Source: Gammaproteobacteria bacterium (GTDB lineage Bacteria > Pseudomonadota > Gammaproteobacteria > Steroidobacterales > Steroidobacteraceae). From it: a stretch of DNA of 21,225 nucleotides. The notes under the pieces are model-generated. The model saw only the letters and a program-made list of their open reading frames with translations, did not search any database and was not told the origin of the DNA. How positions within the stretch are numbered: position 1 is the first letter of the stretch; each line of letters begins with the position of its first letter. Positions 1 to 7,354 of the stretch are shown here, one piece after another. A program made the translations under genes and the position numbers. The stretch is taken from contig DAIDKA010000157.1 in the NCBI GenBank assembly GCA_027451085.1, positions 1 to 21,225 of the forward strand. The letters are read 5' to 3'.

Positions 1-944
1 GACAGGAAGGCGATGGACGCCGTGGCGTACACCATGGCCTCGTAGCCGAACAGCGGCTTGCGCGAGAACGTCGGGATGATCTCGGACACCACGCCGAAGG
101 CCGGCAGGATCAGGATGTAGACCTCGGGGTGGCCGAAGAACCAGAAGATGTGCTGGTACAGCACCGGGTCGCCGCCGCCGGCCGCGGTGAAGAAGGTGGT
201 GCCGAAGAAGTGGTCGGTCAGCAGCATGGTGACGCCGCCGGCCAGCACCGGCATGACCGCGATCAGAAGGTATGCGGTGATCAGCCAGGTCCACACGAAC
301 AGCGGCATGCGCAGCAGGGTCATGCCCGGGGCGCGCAGGTTCATGATGGTCACGACCACGTTGATCGCGCCCAGGATCGAGGAGATGCCCATCATGTGGA
401 TGGCGAAGATGGTCATCGGGAAGGACGCGCCGCCCTGGAGCATGAGCGGCGGGTACATGGTCCAGCCGCCGGCCGGGGCGCCGCCGGGCACGAACAGCGT
501 GAGCAGCAGCAGCGTGAAGGCGAAGGGCAGGATCCAGAAGGACAGGTTGTTCAGGCGCGGCAGCGCCATGTCGGGCGCGCCCAGCTGCATCGGGATCATC
601 CAGTTGGCGAGCCCTGTCCACGCCGGCATGACGGCGCCGAAGATCATCTCCAGCGCGTGCAGGGTGGTCAGTGAATTGAAGAACTGCGGATCGAAGAACT
701 GCATGCCGGGCTTGAACAGCTCCAGGCGGATGAGCATGGCCATGCCGCCGCCGATGAAGAAGCTGATGCCGGCGAGCACCAGGTACATCGTGCCGATGTC
801 CTTGTGATTGGTGGCGAAGACCCAGCGGCGCCAGCCGTGCGGCCTGTGGTCGTGCGCGTGGTCGGCGGCGTCATGCCCGTGCCCGGTGATGCCGCCGTGC
901 ACGTCGGTCATGCCAAGTCTGATGGTGGAGTCCTGATTGCCCAT
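1..944 (-). CDS. ctaD: Cytochrome c oxidase subunit I (aa3 type), 3' part outside window
   Basis: Catalytic subunit of the haem-copper terminal oxidase, which reduces O2 to water and pumps protons across the inner membrane. About 314 N-terminal residues are visible; the C-terminal part lies beyond the window edge. Seen: ATNHKDIGTMY at about residue 44, the low-spin haem a ligand region TTLHALEMIF (His96), GLANW then GAPDMALPRLNN (Asn114, Asp125 and the Asn pair of the D proton channel), and the CuB/cross-link motif WFFGHPEVYI (His272, Glu274, Tyr276). The HPEVY glutamate marks an A1-type oxidase. Residues 16-36 are His-rich, a common feature of this N-terminus in proteobacteria. The ATG at 944 is preceded by a purine-rich GAGAG and lies 18 nt after the ctaC stop, so the two genes are almost certainly cotranscribed. 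Confidence 0.97.
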   Translation of the reverse strand, partial: MGNQDSTIRLGMTDVHGGITGHGHDAADHAHDHRPHGWRRWVFATNHKDIGTMYLVLAGISFFIGGGMAMLIRLELFKPGMQFFDPQFFNSLTTLHALEMIFGAVMPAWTGLANWMIPMQLGAPDMALPRLNNLSFWILPFAFTLLLLTLFVPGGAPAGGWTMYPPLMLQGGASFPMTIFAIHMMGISSILGAINVVVTIMNLRAPGMTLLRMPLFVWTWLITAYLLIAVMPVLAGGVTMLLTDHFFGTTFFTAAGGGDPVLYQHIFWFFGHPEVYILILPAFGVVSEIIPTFSRKPLFGYEAMVYATASIAFL

Positions 945-962
945 ACGCGTCTCTCTGTCGGT

Positions 963-1823
963 TCAGTTTGCGGCGGCCGCCGGCTGCTTTGCCTGTGCCG
1001 CCGCTTTGGCCTTCAGCCAGGACTCGAAATCGGCCTTGCTGCGTGCGTCCACGACGATGGGCATGAACCCATGGCCGCGGCCGCAAAGCTCAGCGCAGTT
1101 GCCGCGGTAGATGCCGGGCTTGTCAGGGTCGACGTCGAACCAGGCCTCGTTGATGAAGCCGGGGATGGCGTCTTTCTTGACGCCGAAATCGGGCACCCAC
1201 CAGGAGTGGATGACGTCCTCCGCCGTCAGCAGCAGGCGCACCTTGGTGCCCACGGGCACGACCAGAGGGTTGTCCACGTCGAGCAGGTAATGGGGCACGG
1301 TGCCGGGATCGATGCCCGAGTCGAGCTGGCTCGCGGCGTCGCTGTCGCGGGCCAGGCGCGAGTAGAAGCTGACGCCCTGGTCCAGGTACTCGTAGTGCCA
1401 GCCCCACTGGTAGCCGGTCGCGCGGATGGTGAGCTCGGTGTTGCGCAGATCCTCGGTGTGGATCAGCGTCTTGGCGGCGGGGATGGCGCAGGCCACCAGG
1501 ATGACGGCCGGAATGGTGGTCCAGATGATCTCGACCGGAGTGCTGTGGGTCAGGGAGGTGTCCGCCACCGCGCCCTTGGAGCGCCGGAAGGCAAAGATCG
1601 AATACACCATGACGCCGAACACGAGCGCGCCGATGACGACGCAAATCCAGAACATGAACATGTGCATGTTGTAGATCTGGCGCGAAATTTCGGTCACGCC
1701 CTGCGGCATGTTCAGCTGGCCCCAGCCGGAGAGGTCTTTCTCGGCCGGGTCCGCGAGCGCGGCATGGCTGAGCAGGCCGGCGGAACCGCATGCGGCAAGG
1801 CGGGACAGAAGATTACGCGTCAT
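963..1823 (-). CDS. ctaC: Cytochrome c oxidase subunit II (CuA subunit)
   Basis: Accepts electrons from cytochrome c through the binuclear CuA centre and passes them to subunit I. The 286 residues comprise a signal peptide (likely cleavage after ALA, about residue 24), two transmembrane helices (about 53-79 and 95-121) and a periplasmic cupredoxin domain. All CuA ligands are visible: His206 in VIHSWWVPDF, then Cys243, Glu245, Cys247, His251 and Met254 in GNCAELCGRGHGFM. The aromatic electron-entry patch YQWGWHYEY is present at 139-147. No C-terminal cytochrome c domain follows, so this is the plain caa-less form. The C-terminus is an Ala/Lys-rich tail. It is first in a ctaC-ctaD pair. The 86-nt gap to bioD suggests its own promoter, but I see no convincing box there and the ribosome site before the ATG is weak. 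Confidence 0.97.
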   Translation of the reverse strand: MTRNLLSRLAACGSAGLLSHAALADPAEKDLSGWGQLNMPQGVTEISRQIYNMHMFMFWICVVIGALVFGVMVYSIFAFRRSKGAVADTSLTHSTPVEIIWTTIPAVILVACAIPAAKTLIHTEDLRNTELTIRATGYQWGWHYEYLDQGVSFYSRLARDSDAASQLDSGIDPGTVPHYLLDVDNPLVVPVGTKVRLLLTAEDVIHSWWVPDFGVKKDAIPGFINEAWFDVDPDKPGIYRGNCAELCGRGHGFMPIVVDARSKADFESWLKAKAAAQAKQPAAAAN

Positions 1824-1874
1824 TACATATGTCTCAAGGCGGAGCAGGGGGGCGGCCGCCGGCGTTGTTCATTC

Positions 1875-1892
1875 CGCGGGTACCTACCCGCG
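1875..1892. terminator. Short perfect inverted repeat between bioD and ctaC
   Basis: CGCGGGTA and TACCCGCG form an 8-bp inverted repeat with a 2-nt centre (about 7 bp with a realistic loop). It lies 18 nt beyond the bioD stop and 52 nt before ctaC. No T-run follows on the minus strand, so it is not a classical intrinsic terminator. It could end or stabilise the bio transcript, or be a palindromic protein-binding site. The role is inferred. Confidence 0.35.
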
Positions 1893-1909
1893 ATCACCAG
1901 CCGCGCATT

Positions 1910-2626
1910 TTACGGCTTTCGCCGGCTATGGCCAGCAATCGCCAGCAATCGCGCCGTGGCTGCGGCAGGCAGCAGCAGGCCGGGATCCGCGCCGGCGCCA
2001 TGGGGGATGCTGGCCAGAGGCGGTTCGCCCAGCAGCCGTGACAGGGTGGCAAGATTCTCATGCCGACGCTGGAAGGCAGGGTCCAGGTGGTTGGCCACCC
2101 AGCCTCCCAGGCGGGCGCCACGGCTGTGGATGGATTCGGCGCTGAGCAGGGCGTGGTTGAGGCAGCCCAGCCGCAGGCCCACCACCAGCACCACGGGCAG
2201 CCCCAGGCGCAGGGCGAGGTCGGCCATCGACTGCCGGTCACTGATGGGCACCAGCCAGCCGCCTGCGCCCTCCACCACCACGCAGTCGGCGCGCCGCGCG
2301 AGTTCGCCGTAGCGGGCTGCCAGCACGTCGAGGTCGATGGTCACGCCCGCCTCGGCCGCCGCGATGTGCGGTGACACCGGCGCGGCCAGGCAGTAGGGGT
2401 TCACCAGTTCGTAGGGCGCCTCGACATTCGCCTCGCGCATGAGATCCAGGGCGTCCTCGTTGCGCGGGCCTTCCGGCGTGGCGTCCGCGCCGGCCGCGAC
2501 CGGCTTCATGACAGCCGTGCGGATACCGGCCCGGCCAAGCGAACGCACGATCAGCCGCGCGGCCAGCGTCTTGCCCACACCGGTGTCGGTGCCTGCGATG
2601 AACAGCCCCGCGCTCATATTGCTCAT
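1910..2626 (-). CDS. bioD: ATP-dependent dethiobiotin synthetase
   Basis: Closes the ureido ring of dethiobiotin from 7,8-diaminopelargonate, CO2 and ATP in the cytoplasm. The 238 residues match the usual size. Seen: P-loop GTDTGVGKT (residues 12-20), the MKPVAAG lysine (Lys41), EGAGGWLVPI (from Glu119), and LGCLNHALLSAE near 153-164, typical of BioD. The ATG at 2626 is chosen because ATGA overlaps the bioC stop by 4 nt, a translational-coupling signature, and because GTDTGVGKT then falls where the family expects it. The frame stays open 47 codons further upstream inside bioC, but that extension is arginine-rich shadow sequence. The last codons contain a tandem 10-base duplication (about 1932-1951), so the tail may be slightly variable between strains. 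Confidence 0.96.
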   Translation of the reverse strand: MSNMSAGLFIAGTDTGVGKTLAARLIVRSLGRAGIRTAVMKPVAAGADATPEGPRNEDALDLMREANVEAPYELVNPYCLAAPVSPHIAAAEAGVTIDLDVLAARYGELARRADCVVVEGAGGWLVPISDRQSMADLALRLGLPVVLVVGLRLGCLNHALLSAESIHSRGARLGGWVANHLDPAFQRRHENLATLSRLLGEPPLASIPHGAGADPGLLLPAAATARLLAIAGHSRRKP

Positions 2627-3510
2627 GGCTTGCGGCGCCGGATGGCGTGCACCGGGACGCTGGCCTCGCCTTCGCGCATGGTCGCGCCCTGGCGCGAGCC
2701 ACCGTTCCAGGCGGCGCCGTACACCACCTCGCAGGTGGCCGGCAGCGTTCCACCGCTGCGCAGGCATTCATAGGCCGCGATCATGCGCTGCCAGCGCCTG
2801 GGCGAGGTCAGGCCCCGCGCCCGCTGCGCGCCGGCGAGGCTTGCGCCGGTGTCCCTGAGGTCGCGGCGCAGGGCCGCAACATCGTCGTAAGTCACGGTCA
2901 GGCGTTCGACATCCAGCACCGGCTCCGAAAACCCCGCGCGCGACAGGGCATCGCCCACGTCGTGCATGTCGCGGAAGCCACTGACGTGCACGCCGTCGTC
3001 GGCCGCGGCCCAGGCCTCGCGCAGTTCGCGCAGCGTGTCAGGACCCAGTGTGGCGAAGGCAAAAAAGCCCCCTGGAGCGAGCACGCGCCGCACCTCGGCG
3101 AGCGCTGCGTCGAGGTCGTCCACCCAGTGCAGCAGCAGGCTGCTGAAAATCAGGTCCACCGAGGCGTCCGCCAGCGGCAGGCGCTGGGCATCGGCACAGA
3201 CCAGCTTGAACGGGCGCAGCCAGGAACTGTGGCGGGCGGCGTGCCGCAGCATGCCAAAGGCCGAATCCAGCGCGATGACCGTGCAGGCGCGGAACCGGCG
3301 CTTGAGCTCGCGGGCGCCCTGCCCGGTGCTGCAGCCCAGGTCCACGACAACCTTCGGGCTGAGGTTCACCAGCGGCAGGCGCGACAGCAGTTCCTCGCGG
3401 ACATGTGTCGGCAGGATCGCGGCAGCATCATAGCTTTTGGCCGCACGTTCAAAGCCGAAGCGGACAGCAGAGCGATCGAGCCGGAACGGGTCGGCGTCAC
3501 TGGGATACAC
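2623..3510 (-). CDS. bioC: Malonyl-ACP O-methyltransferase
   Basis: Methylates the free carboxyl of malonyl-ACP with S-adenosylmethionine so that the fatty-acid synthase can build the pimeloyl chain of biotin. The 295-residue class I methyltransferase shows SAM motif I VVVDLGCSTGQG (54-65), with Ser where many relatives have Gly. The acidic motif II region is TVIALDSAFGML, the post-motif region is CADAQRLPLADASVDLI, and LLLHWVDD is a BioC-typical run. The N-terminal RAAKSYDAAA block is characteristic of BioC. It starts with GTG, 21 nt after the bioB stop, with no strong ribosome site; a later start would cut the conserved N-terminus. It overlaps bioD by 4 nt. No bioH or other pimeloyl-ACP methyl esterase gene is adjacent, so that partner must be encoded elsewhere. 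Confidence 0.94.
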   Translation of the reverse strand: MYPSDADPFRLDRSAVRFGFERAAKSYDAAAILPTHVREELLSRLPLVNLSPKVVVDLGCSTGQGARELKRRFRACTVIALDSAFGMLRHAARHSSWLRPFKLVCADAQRLPLADASVDLIFSSLLLHWVDDLDAALAEVRRVLAPGGFFAFATLGPDTLRELREAWAAADDGVHVSGFRDMHDVGDALSRAGFSEPVLDVERLTVTYDDVAALRRDLRDTGASLAGAQRARGLTSPRRWQRMIAAYECLRSGGTLPATCEVVYGAAWNGGSRQGATMREGEASVPVHAIRRRKP

Positions 3511-3531
3511 GGGGGAAGCGCCGACCTGTGC

Positions 3532-4611
3532 TTATGCCGCGGGGATTGCGCACTGCGCCTGCTGCGGCGCCTCTTCGGGTTTCAGTCCCAGGCGCTCCAG
3601 CAGCCCGCGGTCGCGCGCCGTGTCCGGGTTGCCGGTGGTCAGCAGTTTTTCACCATAGAACATGGAGTTGGCGCCCGCCATGAAGCACAGCGCCTGCATC
3701 TCGTCGCTCATCTGGGTGCGGCCGGCGGACAGCCGCACATGTGAAGCCGGCATCAGGATGCGGGCCACGGCGATGGTGCGCACGAAGTCGAAGGGGTCCA
3801 CGGCGGCGACGCCATGCAGCGGTGTGCCCTTGATCTGCACCAGCTCGTTGATCGGCACGCTTTCCGGGTGCTGCGGCAGGTTCGCGAGCGTGGTCAGCAT
3901 GGAGGCCCGGTCCTGTGTCGTATCGCCCATGCCGAGGATGCCGCCGCAGCACACCTTCATGCCTGCCGAGCGCACGGCATCCAGGGTGTCCAGGCGGTCC
4001 TGGAAGGTGCGCGTGGTGATGACCTCCTTGTAGTGTTCCTTGGAGGTGTCGATGTTGTGGTTGTAGTAGTCGAGACCGGCCTCACGCAGGCGCTGCGCCT
4101 GTTCCGGCTTCAGCATGCCGAGCGTGGCGCAGGTCTCCATGCCCAGCGCGCGCACCTCGCTCACCATGGCGCAGATCACGTCCAGGTCTTTGTCCTTGGG
4201 CGAGCGGTAGGCCGCGCCCATGCAGAAGCGCGTGGCGCCCGCGGCCTTGGCCTTTGCCGCCGCCTCGCGCACCTTTTCCACCTCCATCAGCGCTTCGCGC
4301 GACAGCCCGGTGTCGTAGCGCACGCTCTGCGAGCAGTAGGCGCAGTCCTCGGGGCAGGCGCCGGTCTTGATCGACAGCAGGGTGCTCATCTGCACCGTGT
4401 TGGGCTGGTGCCAGAGGCGGTGTATGCGCTGGGCGTGCAGCAGCAGGTCGAAGAAGGGCAGCGTGAACAGCGCCTCGACCTCCGCCACGCTCCAGTCATG
4501 ACGCACCGTCGGCAGCAGTGCGACGGCGCCAGCCGCCCCTGGCTCTTTACAGGGGGTCGCGGCAGTGACGCAGGCGCCCGGGGGCGTGCTGTGAGTGTGG
4601 GAAGTTTGCAT
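3532..4611 (-). CDS. bioB: Biotin synthase (radical SAM)
   Basis: Inserts sulfur into dethiobiotin to give biotin, using a radical-SAM [4Fe-4S] cluster and a sacrificial [2Fe-2S] cluster. From the ATG at 4611 the protein has 359 residues. Cys86, Cys90 and Cys93 form the CxxxCxxC motif in ACPEDCAYCSQS. Other BioB blocks are YYNHNIDTS, CCGGILGMGD and RLSAGRTQM, which carries the conserved [2Fe-2S] Arg. Relative to E. coli BioB there are roughly 37 extra N-terminal residues rich in Thr, Pro and Ala, of unknown purpose. The frame continues to a TTG at 4647, but that codon is part of a TTGACA box, so the ATG is preferred. It is first in a bioB-bioC-bioD run; bioF, normally next, is missing. Confidence 0.96.
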   Translation of the reverse strand: MQTSHTHSTPPGACVTAATPCKEPGAAGAVALLPTVRHDWSVAEVEALFTLPFFDLLLHAQRIHRLWHQPNTVQMSTLLSIKTGACPEDCAYCSQSVRYDTGLSREALMEVEKVREAAAKAKAAGATRFCMGAAYRSPKDKDLDVICAMVSEVRALGMETCATLGMLKPEQAQRLREAGLDYYNHNIDTSKEHYKEVITTRTFQDRLDTLDAVRSAGMKVCCGGILGMGDTTQDRASMLTTLANLPQHPESVPINELVQIKGTPLHGVAAVDPFDFVRTIAVARILMPASHVRLSAGRTQMSDEMQALCFMAGANSMFYGEKLLTTGNPDTARDRGLLERLGLKPEEAPQQAQCAIPAA

Positions 4612-4618
4612 GCCGGCA

Positions 4619-4647
4619 ATGTTCCGGGGCGACCATGTGCCTGTCAA
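4619..4647 (-). promoter_or_regulatory. Candidate sigma70 promoter for bioB
   Basis: On the minus strand a perfect TTGACA (4647-4642) is followed after 17 nt by GAACAT (4624-4619), which matches the -10 consensus at only three positions. If used, transcription would begin at about the bioB ATG (4611), giving a leaderless or nearly leaderless message. The perfect -35 and optimal spacing support it; the poor -10 does not. Confidence 0.35.
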
Positions 4648-4670
4648 CTACCGGAGCGACACCGGGTGAC

Positions 4671-4688
4671 GGTTGGCTAAAAAAAACG
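4671..4688 (+). repeat. A-tract direct repeat, copy 1
   Basis: GGTTGGCT followed by eight A and CG. A near copy lies 72 bp downstream (4743-4762). Both are in the divergent bioB / carotenoid-oxygenase spacer, and both stand out against the GC-rich background. They may be bent-DNA or protein-binding elements; the function is unknown. Confidence 0.5.
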
Positions 4689-4742
4689 CAGGACAGTGGC
4701 TTTTAACGCGCGCGGGGCAGCCCGGCAGGGATGTGGGGCCGG

Positions 4743-4762
4743 GGTTGGCCTCAAAAAAAACG
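4743..4762 (+). repeat. A-tract direct repeat, copy 2
   Basis: GGTTGGCCTC followed by eight A and CG, matching copy 1 (4671-4688) except for a two-base insertion before the A-tract. It lies just upstream of the candidate -10 of the carotenoid oxygenase, where an AT-rich element could help RNA polymerase binding. Confidence 0.5.
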
Positions 4763-4778
4763 GCCGCGTGTTTGCGCG

Positions 4779-4784
4779 TATGAT
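4779..4784 (+). promoter_or_regulatory. Candidate -10 box of the carotenoid oxygenase gene
   Basis: TATGAT matches five of six -10 consensus bases. No TTGACA-like box is at the right distance; the -35 position falls at the end of the A8 tract. Transcription would start near 4791 and give a leader of about 39 nt. Weak evidence. Confidence 0.3.
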
Positions 4785-4829
4785 CCGCGTCACAGTTGTT
4801 ACGTTCCGTCACTGCATCGAGGGGATGAA

Positions 4830-6425
4830 ATGAGCCGCAAGCCGTCCGACGATAATCAGAACACACTGAGCCGCCGCAACTTCATGGGCGCGGTGGTGAC
4901 GGCAGGCGCAGGTGCCGCAGCCGGCGGGCTGATCCTGCCGGAGAGCGCCCGAGCCGAGGTGCTGTTCCCCAAGGATCGCAGCGAATTCGGCGCCGGCGGT
5001 GCCGCCAACCCTGGCGGCCCGTACCGGTCGGAAAACGATCTCTATGACTGCGAGGTCGAAGGCACTCTACCCAAGGACCTGGACGGCACCTGGTTTCGCG
5101 TCGGGCCGGACCCGCAGTACCCCAAGCCGGCAAAGTACGAGCACGACATCATGTTCGACGGCGAGGGCCACATCGGCGCGTTCCGCATCAAGGACGGGCA
5201 CGTGGACTTCCGCAGCCGTTATGCCCGCACCCAGCGCTGGAAGGCCCAGCATGCCGCGCGCCGTTCGCTGTTCGGCATGTACCGCAATCCGACCACCGAC
5301 GACCCGAGCGTCAACGGCCTGTCGCGCGGCACGGCCAACACGCAGATTTTCTTCCACCACGGCAAGCTACTGGCCATGAAGGAGGACAGCCCGCCGGTGG
5401 CCATGAATCCCGTGACGCTCGAGACCACGGACGACTACTACACCTTCAATGGCGGCCTGCTGGGGCTGACCCACACCGCCCACCCCAAGCGGGATTCGGA
5501 AACCGGCGAGTACATCGCTTTTGGCTACGAGGCCAAGGGCCTGGCCACGCCCGATGTCTTCGTCTTCTCCGCCGACAAGACCGGTCACGTGAACTGGCAC
5601 GCCTGGATCAAGGTCCCCTATGCCAGCATGATCCATGACTTCGCGGTGACGCAGAAACACGTGGTGTTCTACGTCTGTCCGCTGGCCACGAACATGAGCC
5701 TCATCAACGGCACCCTGCCGCAGTTCAACGGCCCCGGCCCGCACTTCGCCTGGGACTCCACCCTGCCCACCTGGTTCGGTGTCATGCGCCGTGGCGGCGA
5801 TGGCAAGGACCTGCGCTGGTTCAAGGGTCCGGGCTACATGTGCACCCACGTCATGGGCTGCTGGTCCGACGGCGACAAGGTCACCGTGGACATGGACGGT
5901 GGCGAGTCCAACCAGTTCCCGTTCTTCCCGCAGCTGCACGAGAAGTTCGATCCCATGAAGGGTGCGGGTCACGTGATGCGCTTTACGGTCGATCTCAAGA
6001 ACAAGCGCCAGACCACCTACAACATTGAAAAGATGTACCCGGACGTCGTCGGCGCACTTTCACGCCAGGACGATCGCTACCACACCGTGCCGTACCGCTA
6101 TGGCTTCCTGCTGTCGAGCGATCCCGCCGACGGCAGCCGCTGGGCGATGTTCGATCACAGCAAGCGCTCGGTGAACTTCTTCGGCCTTGGCCGCGATGCC
6201 TCGCTGGCGGAGATGACCTTCGTGCCGCGCAAGAAGGGCGCCGCCGAAGCTGATGGCTACCTCATCGGCGTGGCGTCGTACCACAAGGAAGGCGGCCGCT
6301 CCGACGTGGTGCTGGTGGATACGCAGCATCTCGACGCCGGTCCGGTGGCGACCATTCATCTGCCGTACCGCCTGGCGCCGCAGATCCACGGCTTCTGGGT
6401 GGATGGCGGGGACCTGCCGGGTTGA
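4830..6425 (+). CDS. Tat-exported carotenoid cleavage oxygenase family protein
   Basis: Member of the RPE65 / carotenoid-cleavage dioxygenase / lignostilbene dioxygenase superfamily, non-haem Fe(II) enzymes that split C=C bonds of carotenoids or stilbenes with O2. It has 531 residues. The four iron-ligand histidines expected for the fold are visible: His218 (TAHPK), His269 (MIHDFAV), His340 (MCTHVMGCW) and His520 (PQIHGFW). The N-terminus is a textbook twin-arginine signal, SRRNFMG at 14-20, then an Ala/Gly-rich core and ARA cleavage site near 42, so the folded enzyme should be periplasmic. The ATG at 4830 is preceded by GAGGGG at 4819-4824; the frame is open further upstream but without signal-peptide sense. 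It is a monocistronic-looking gene, divergent from bioB and convergent with ubiA. The substrate cannot be read from sequence. A blocked or non-catalytic member is possible but the His set is complete. Confidence 0.92.
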   Translation: MSRKPSDDNQNTLSRRNFMGAVVTAGAGAAAGGLILPESARAEVLFPKDRSEFGAGGAANPGGPYRSENDLYDCEVEGTLPKDLDGTWFRVGPDPQYPKPAKYEHDIMFDGEGHIGAFRIKDGHVDFRSRYARTQRWKAQHAARRSLFGMYRNPTTDDPSVNGLSRGTANTQIFFHHGKLLAMKEDSPPVAMNPVTLETTDDYYTFNGGLLGLTHTAHPKRDSETGEYIAFGYEAKGLATPDVFVFSADKTGHVNWHAWIKVPYASMIHDFAVTQKHVVFYVCPLATNMSLINGTLPQFNGPGPHFAWDSTLPTWFGVMRRGGDGKDLRWFKGPGYMCTHVMGCWSDGDKVTVDMDGGESNQFPFFPQLHEKFDPMKGAGHVMRFTVDLKNKRQTTYNIEKMYPDVVGALSRQDDRYHTVPYRYGFLLSSDPADGSRWAMFDHSKRSVNFFGLGRDASLAEMTFVPRKKGAAEADGYLIGVASYHKEGGRSDVVLVDTQHLDAGPVATIHLPYRLAPQIHGFWVDGGDLPG

Positions 6426-6457
6426 TGGCAGAACGCGTGGATTTTGCCGGAATGTAG

Positions 6458-7354
6458 CTAGCCGCCGTACAGGTGCTGCAGCAGTATGCCGATGAAGACC
6501 GCCATCCCCGTGTAGTTGTTGTTCTGGAACGCGCGCAGGCAGGCCGCAGGGTCGCGCGCGCGGACCAGCCATTGCTGGTAGACGAAGGTGAGCGCGGCCA
6601 CCGTGAGGCCGCCCCAGTACCAGGGCCCGTAGTGCAGGTCGCGGCCCACCAGCGCCAGCGCCGCGATCATCAGCGCCTGCAGCGCCCCGACAATCGCCCT
6701 GTCCATGTCGGCGAAGGTGATCGCCGTGGACTTCACGCCGATCTTGAGGTCGTCCTCGCGGTCCACCATGGCATACAGGGTGTCGTAGATGACCGCCCAC
6801 AGCACCGCGGCGATGAACAGCACCCAGCACACCCGTGGCAGGTGGCCCAGCTGCGCGGCGAAAGCCATGGGTACGCTCCAGCCGCCGAAGGAAATCCCCA
6901 GGTACAGCTGCGGCAGCGGAAATACCCGCTTCATGAAGGGGTAGGAAATCGTGAGCGCGGCCCCGATCACCGACAGCAGGATGGTGAAGGGGTCGAGCCG
7001 CGTCACCAGCCACAGGGCGCAGGCGATCAGACCCAGGAACACTCCCACGGCCTCGTGCGGTGAAACGCGGCGAGCGGCGAGCGGCCGCGCCCGGGTGCGC
7101 CGCACCCGCGGGTCGATGTCGCGGTCGGCAAAGTCATTGATGACGCAGCCCGCGGCGCGCATGACCACGACCCCCGCCACGAACACCAGCAGCACCCTGG
7201 GTCTGGGATGGCCGAAGCCCGCCACCCACAGCGCCCAGAGCATGGGCCACAGCAGCAGCCAGGTGCCGATGGGCTTGTCCAGGCGCATGAGCAGGCCGTA
7301 TTCGGTCAGCCGGCGGCCGAGCCGGTGCCAGAGCGGTGCTTCCAATTTATTCAC
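6458..7354 (-). CDS. ubiA: 4-hydroxybenzoate polyprenyltransferase
   Basis: Integral inner-membrane enzyme that joins the polyprenyl tail to 4-hydroxybenzoate in ubiquinone synthesis. The 298 residues, with multiple hydrophobic helices, show both Asp-rich Mg-diphosphate motifs: NDFADRDID (73-81) and DTLYAMVDREDD (191-202). The N-terminal RLDKPIGTWLLLWP block is typical of UbiA. The GTG start at 7354 overlaps the recG TGA as GTGA, so translation is likely coupled to recG and the gene is the last of the gmk-rpoZ-spoT-ridA-recG transcript. ubiA more often sits with ubiC, so this location is a variant. It converges with the carotenoid oxygenase gene, with only 32 nt between stops and no clear terminator. 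Confidence 0.96.
   Translation of the reverse strand: MNKLEAPLWHRLGRRLTEYGLLMRLDKPIGTWLLLWPMLWALWVAGFGHPRPRVLLVFVAGVVVMRAAGCVINDFADRDIDPRVRRTRARPLAARRVSPHEAVGVFLGLIACALWLVTRLDPFTILLSVIGAALTISYPFMKRVFPLPQLYLGISFGGWSVPMAFAAQLGHLPRVCWVLFIAAVLWAVIYDTLYAMVDREDDLKIGVKSTAITFADMDRAIVGALQALMIAALALVGRDLHYGPWYWGGLTVAALTFVYQQWLVRARDPAACLRAFQNNNYTGMAVFIGILLQHLYGG

Noticed and set aside
1771..1806. ctaC N-terminus (LAAC) as a lipoprotein signal
   Set aside because: The Cys is only at residue 12 with an Arg four residues before it and almost no hydrophobic stretch; an ordinary signal peptide ending at ALA fits better.
1932..1951. Tandem duplication of GCCAGCAATC in the bioD 3' end
   Set aside because: Only two short copies inside a coding sequence; no sign of a functional repeat.
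804..2312. Plus-strand open frame of about 500 codons across ctaD, ctaC and bioD
   Set aside because: Antisense to three well-supported genes and spanning their boundaries; low-complexity shadow composition.
4642..4678. TGTCAAC ... GTTGGCT as a BirA operator in front of bioB
   Set aside because: The half-sites match poorly and the spacing (23 nt) is longer than in known BirA sites.
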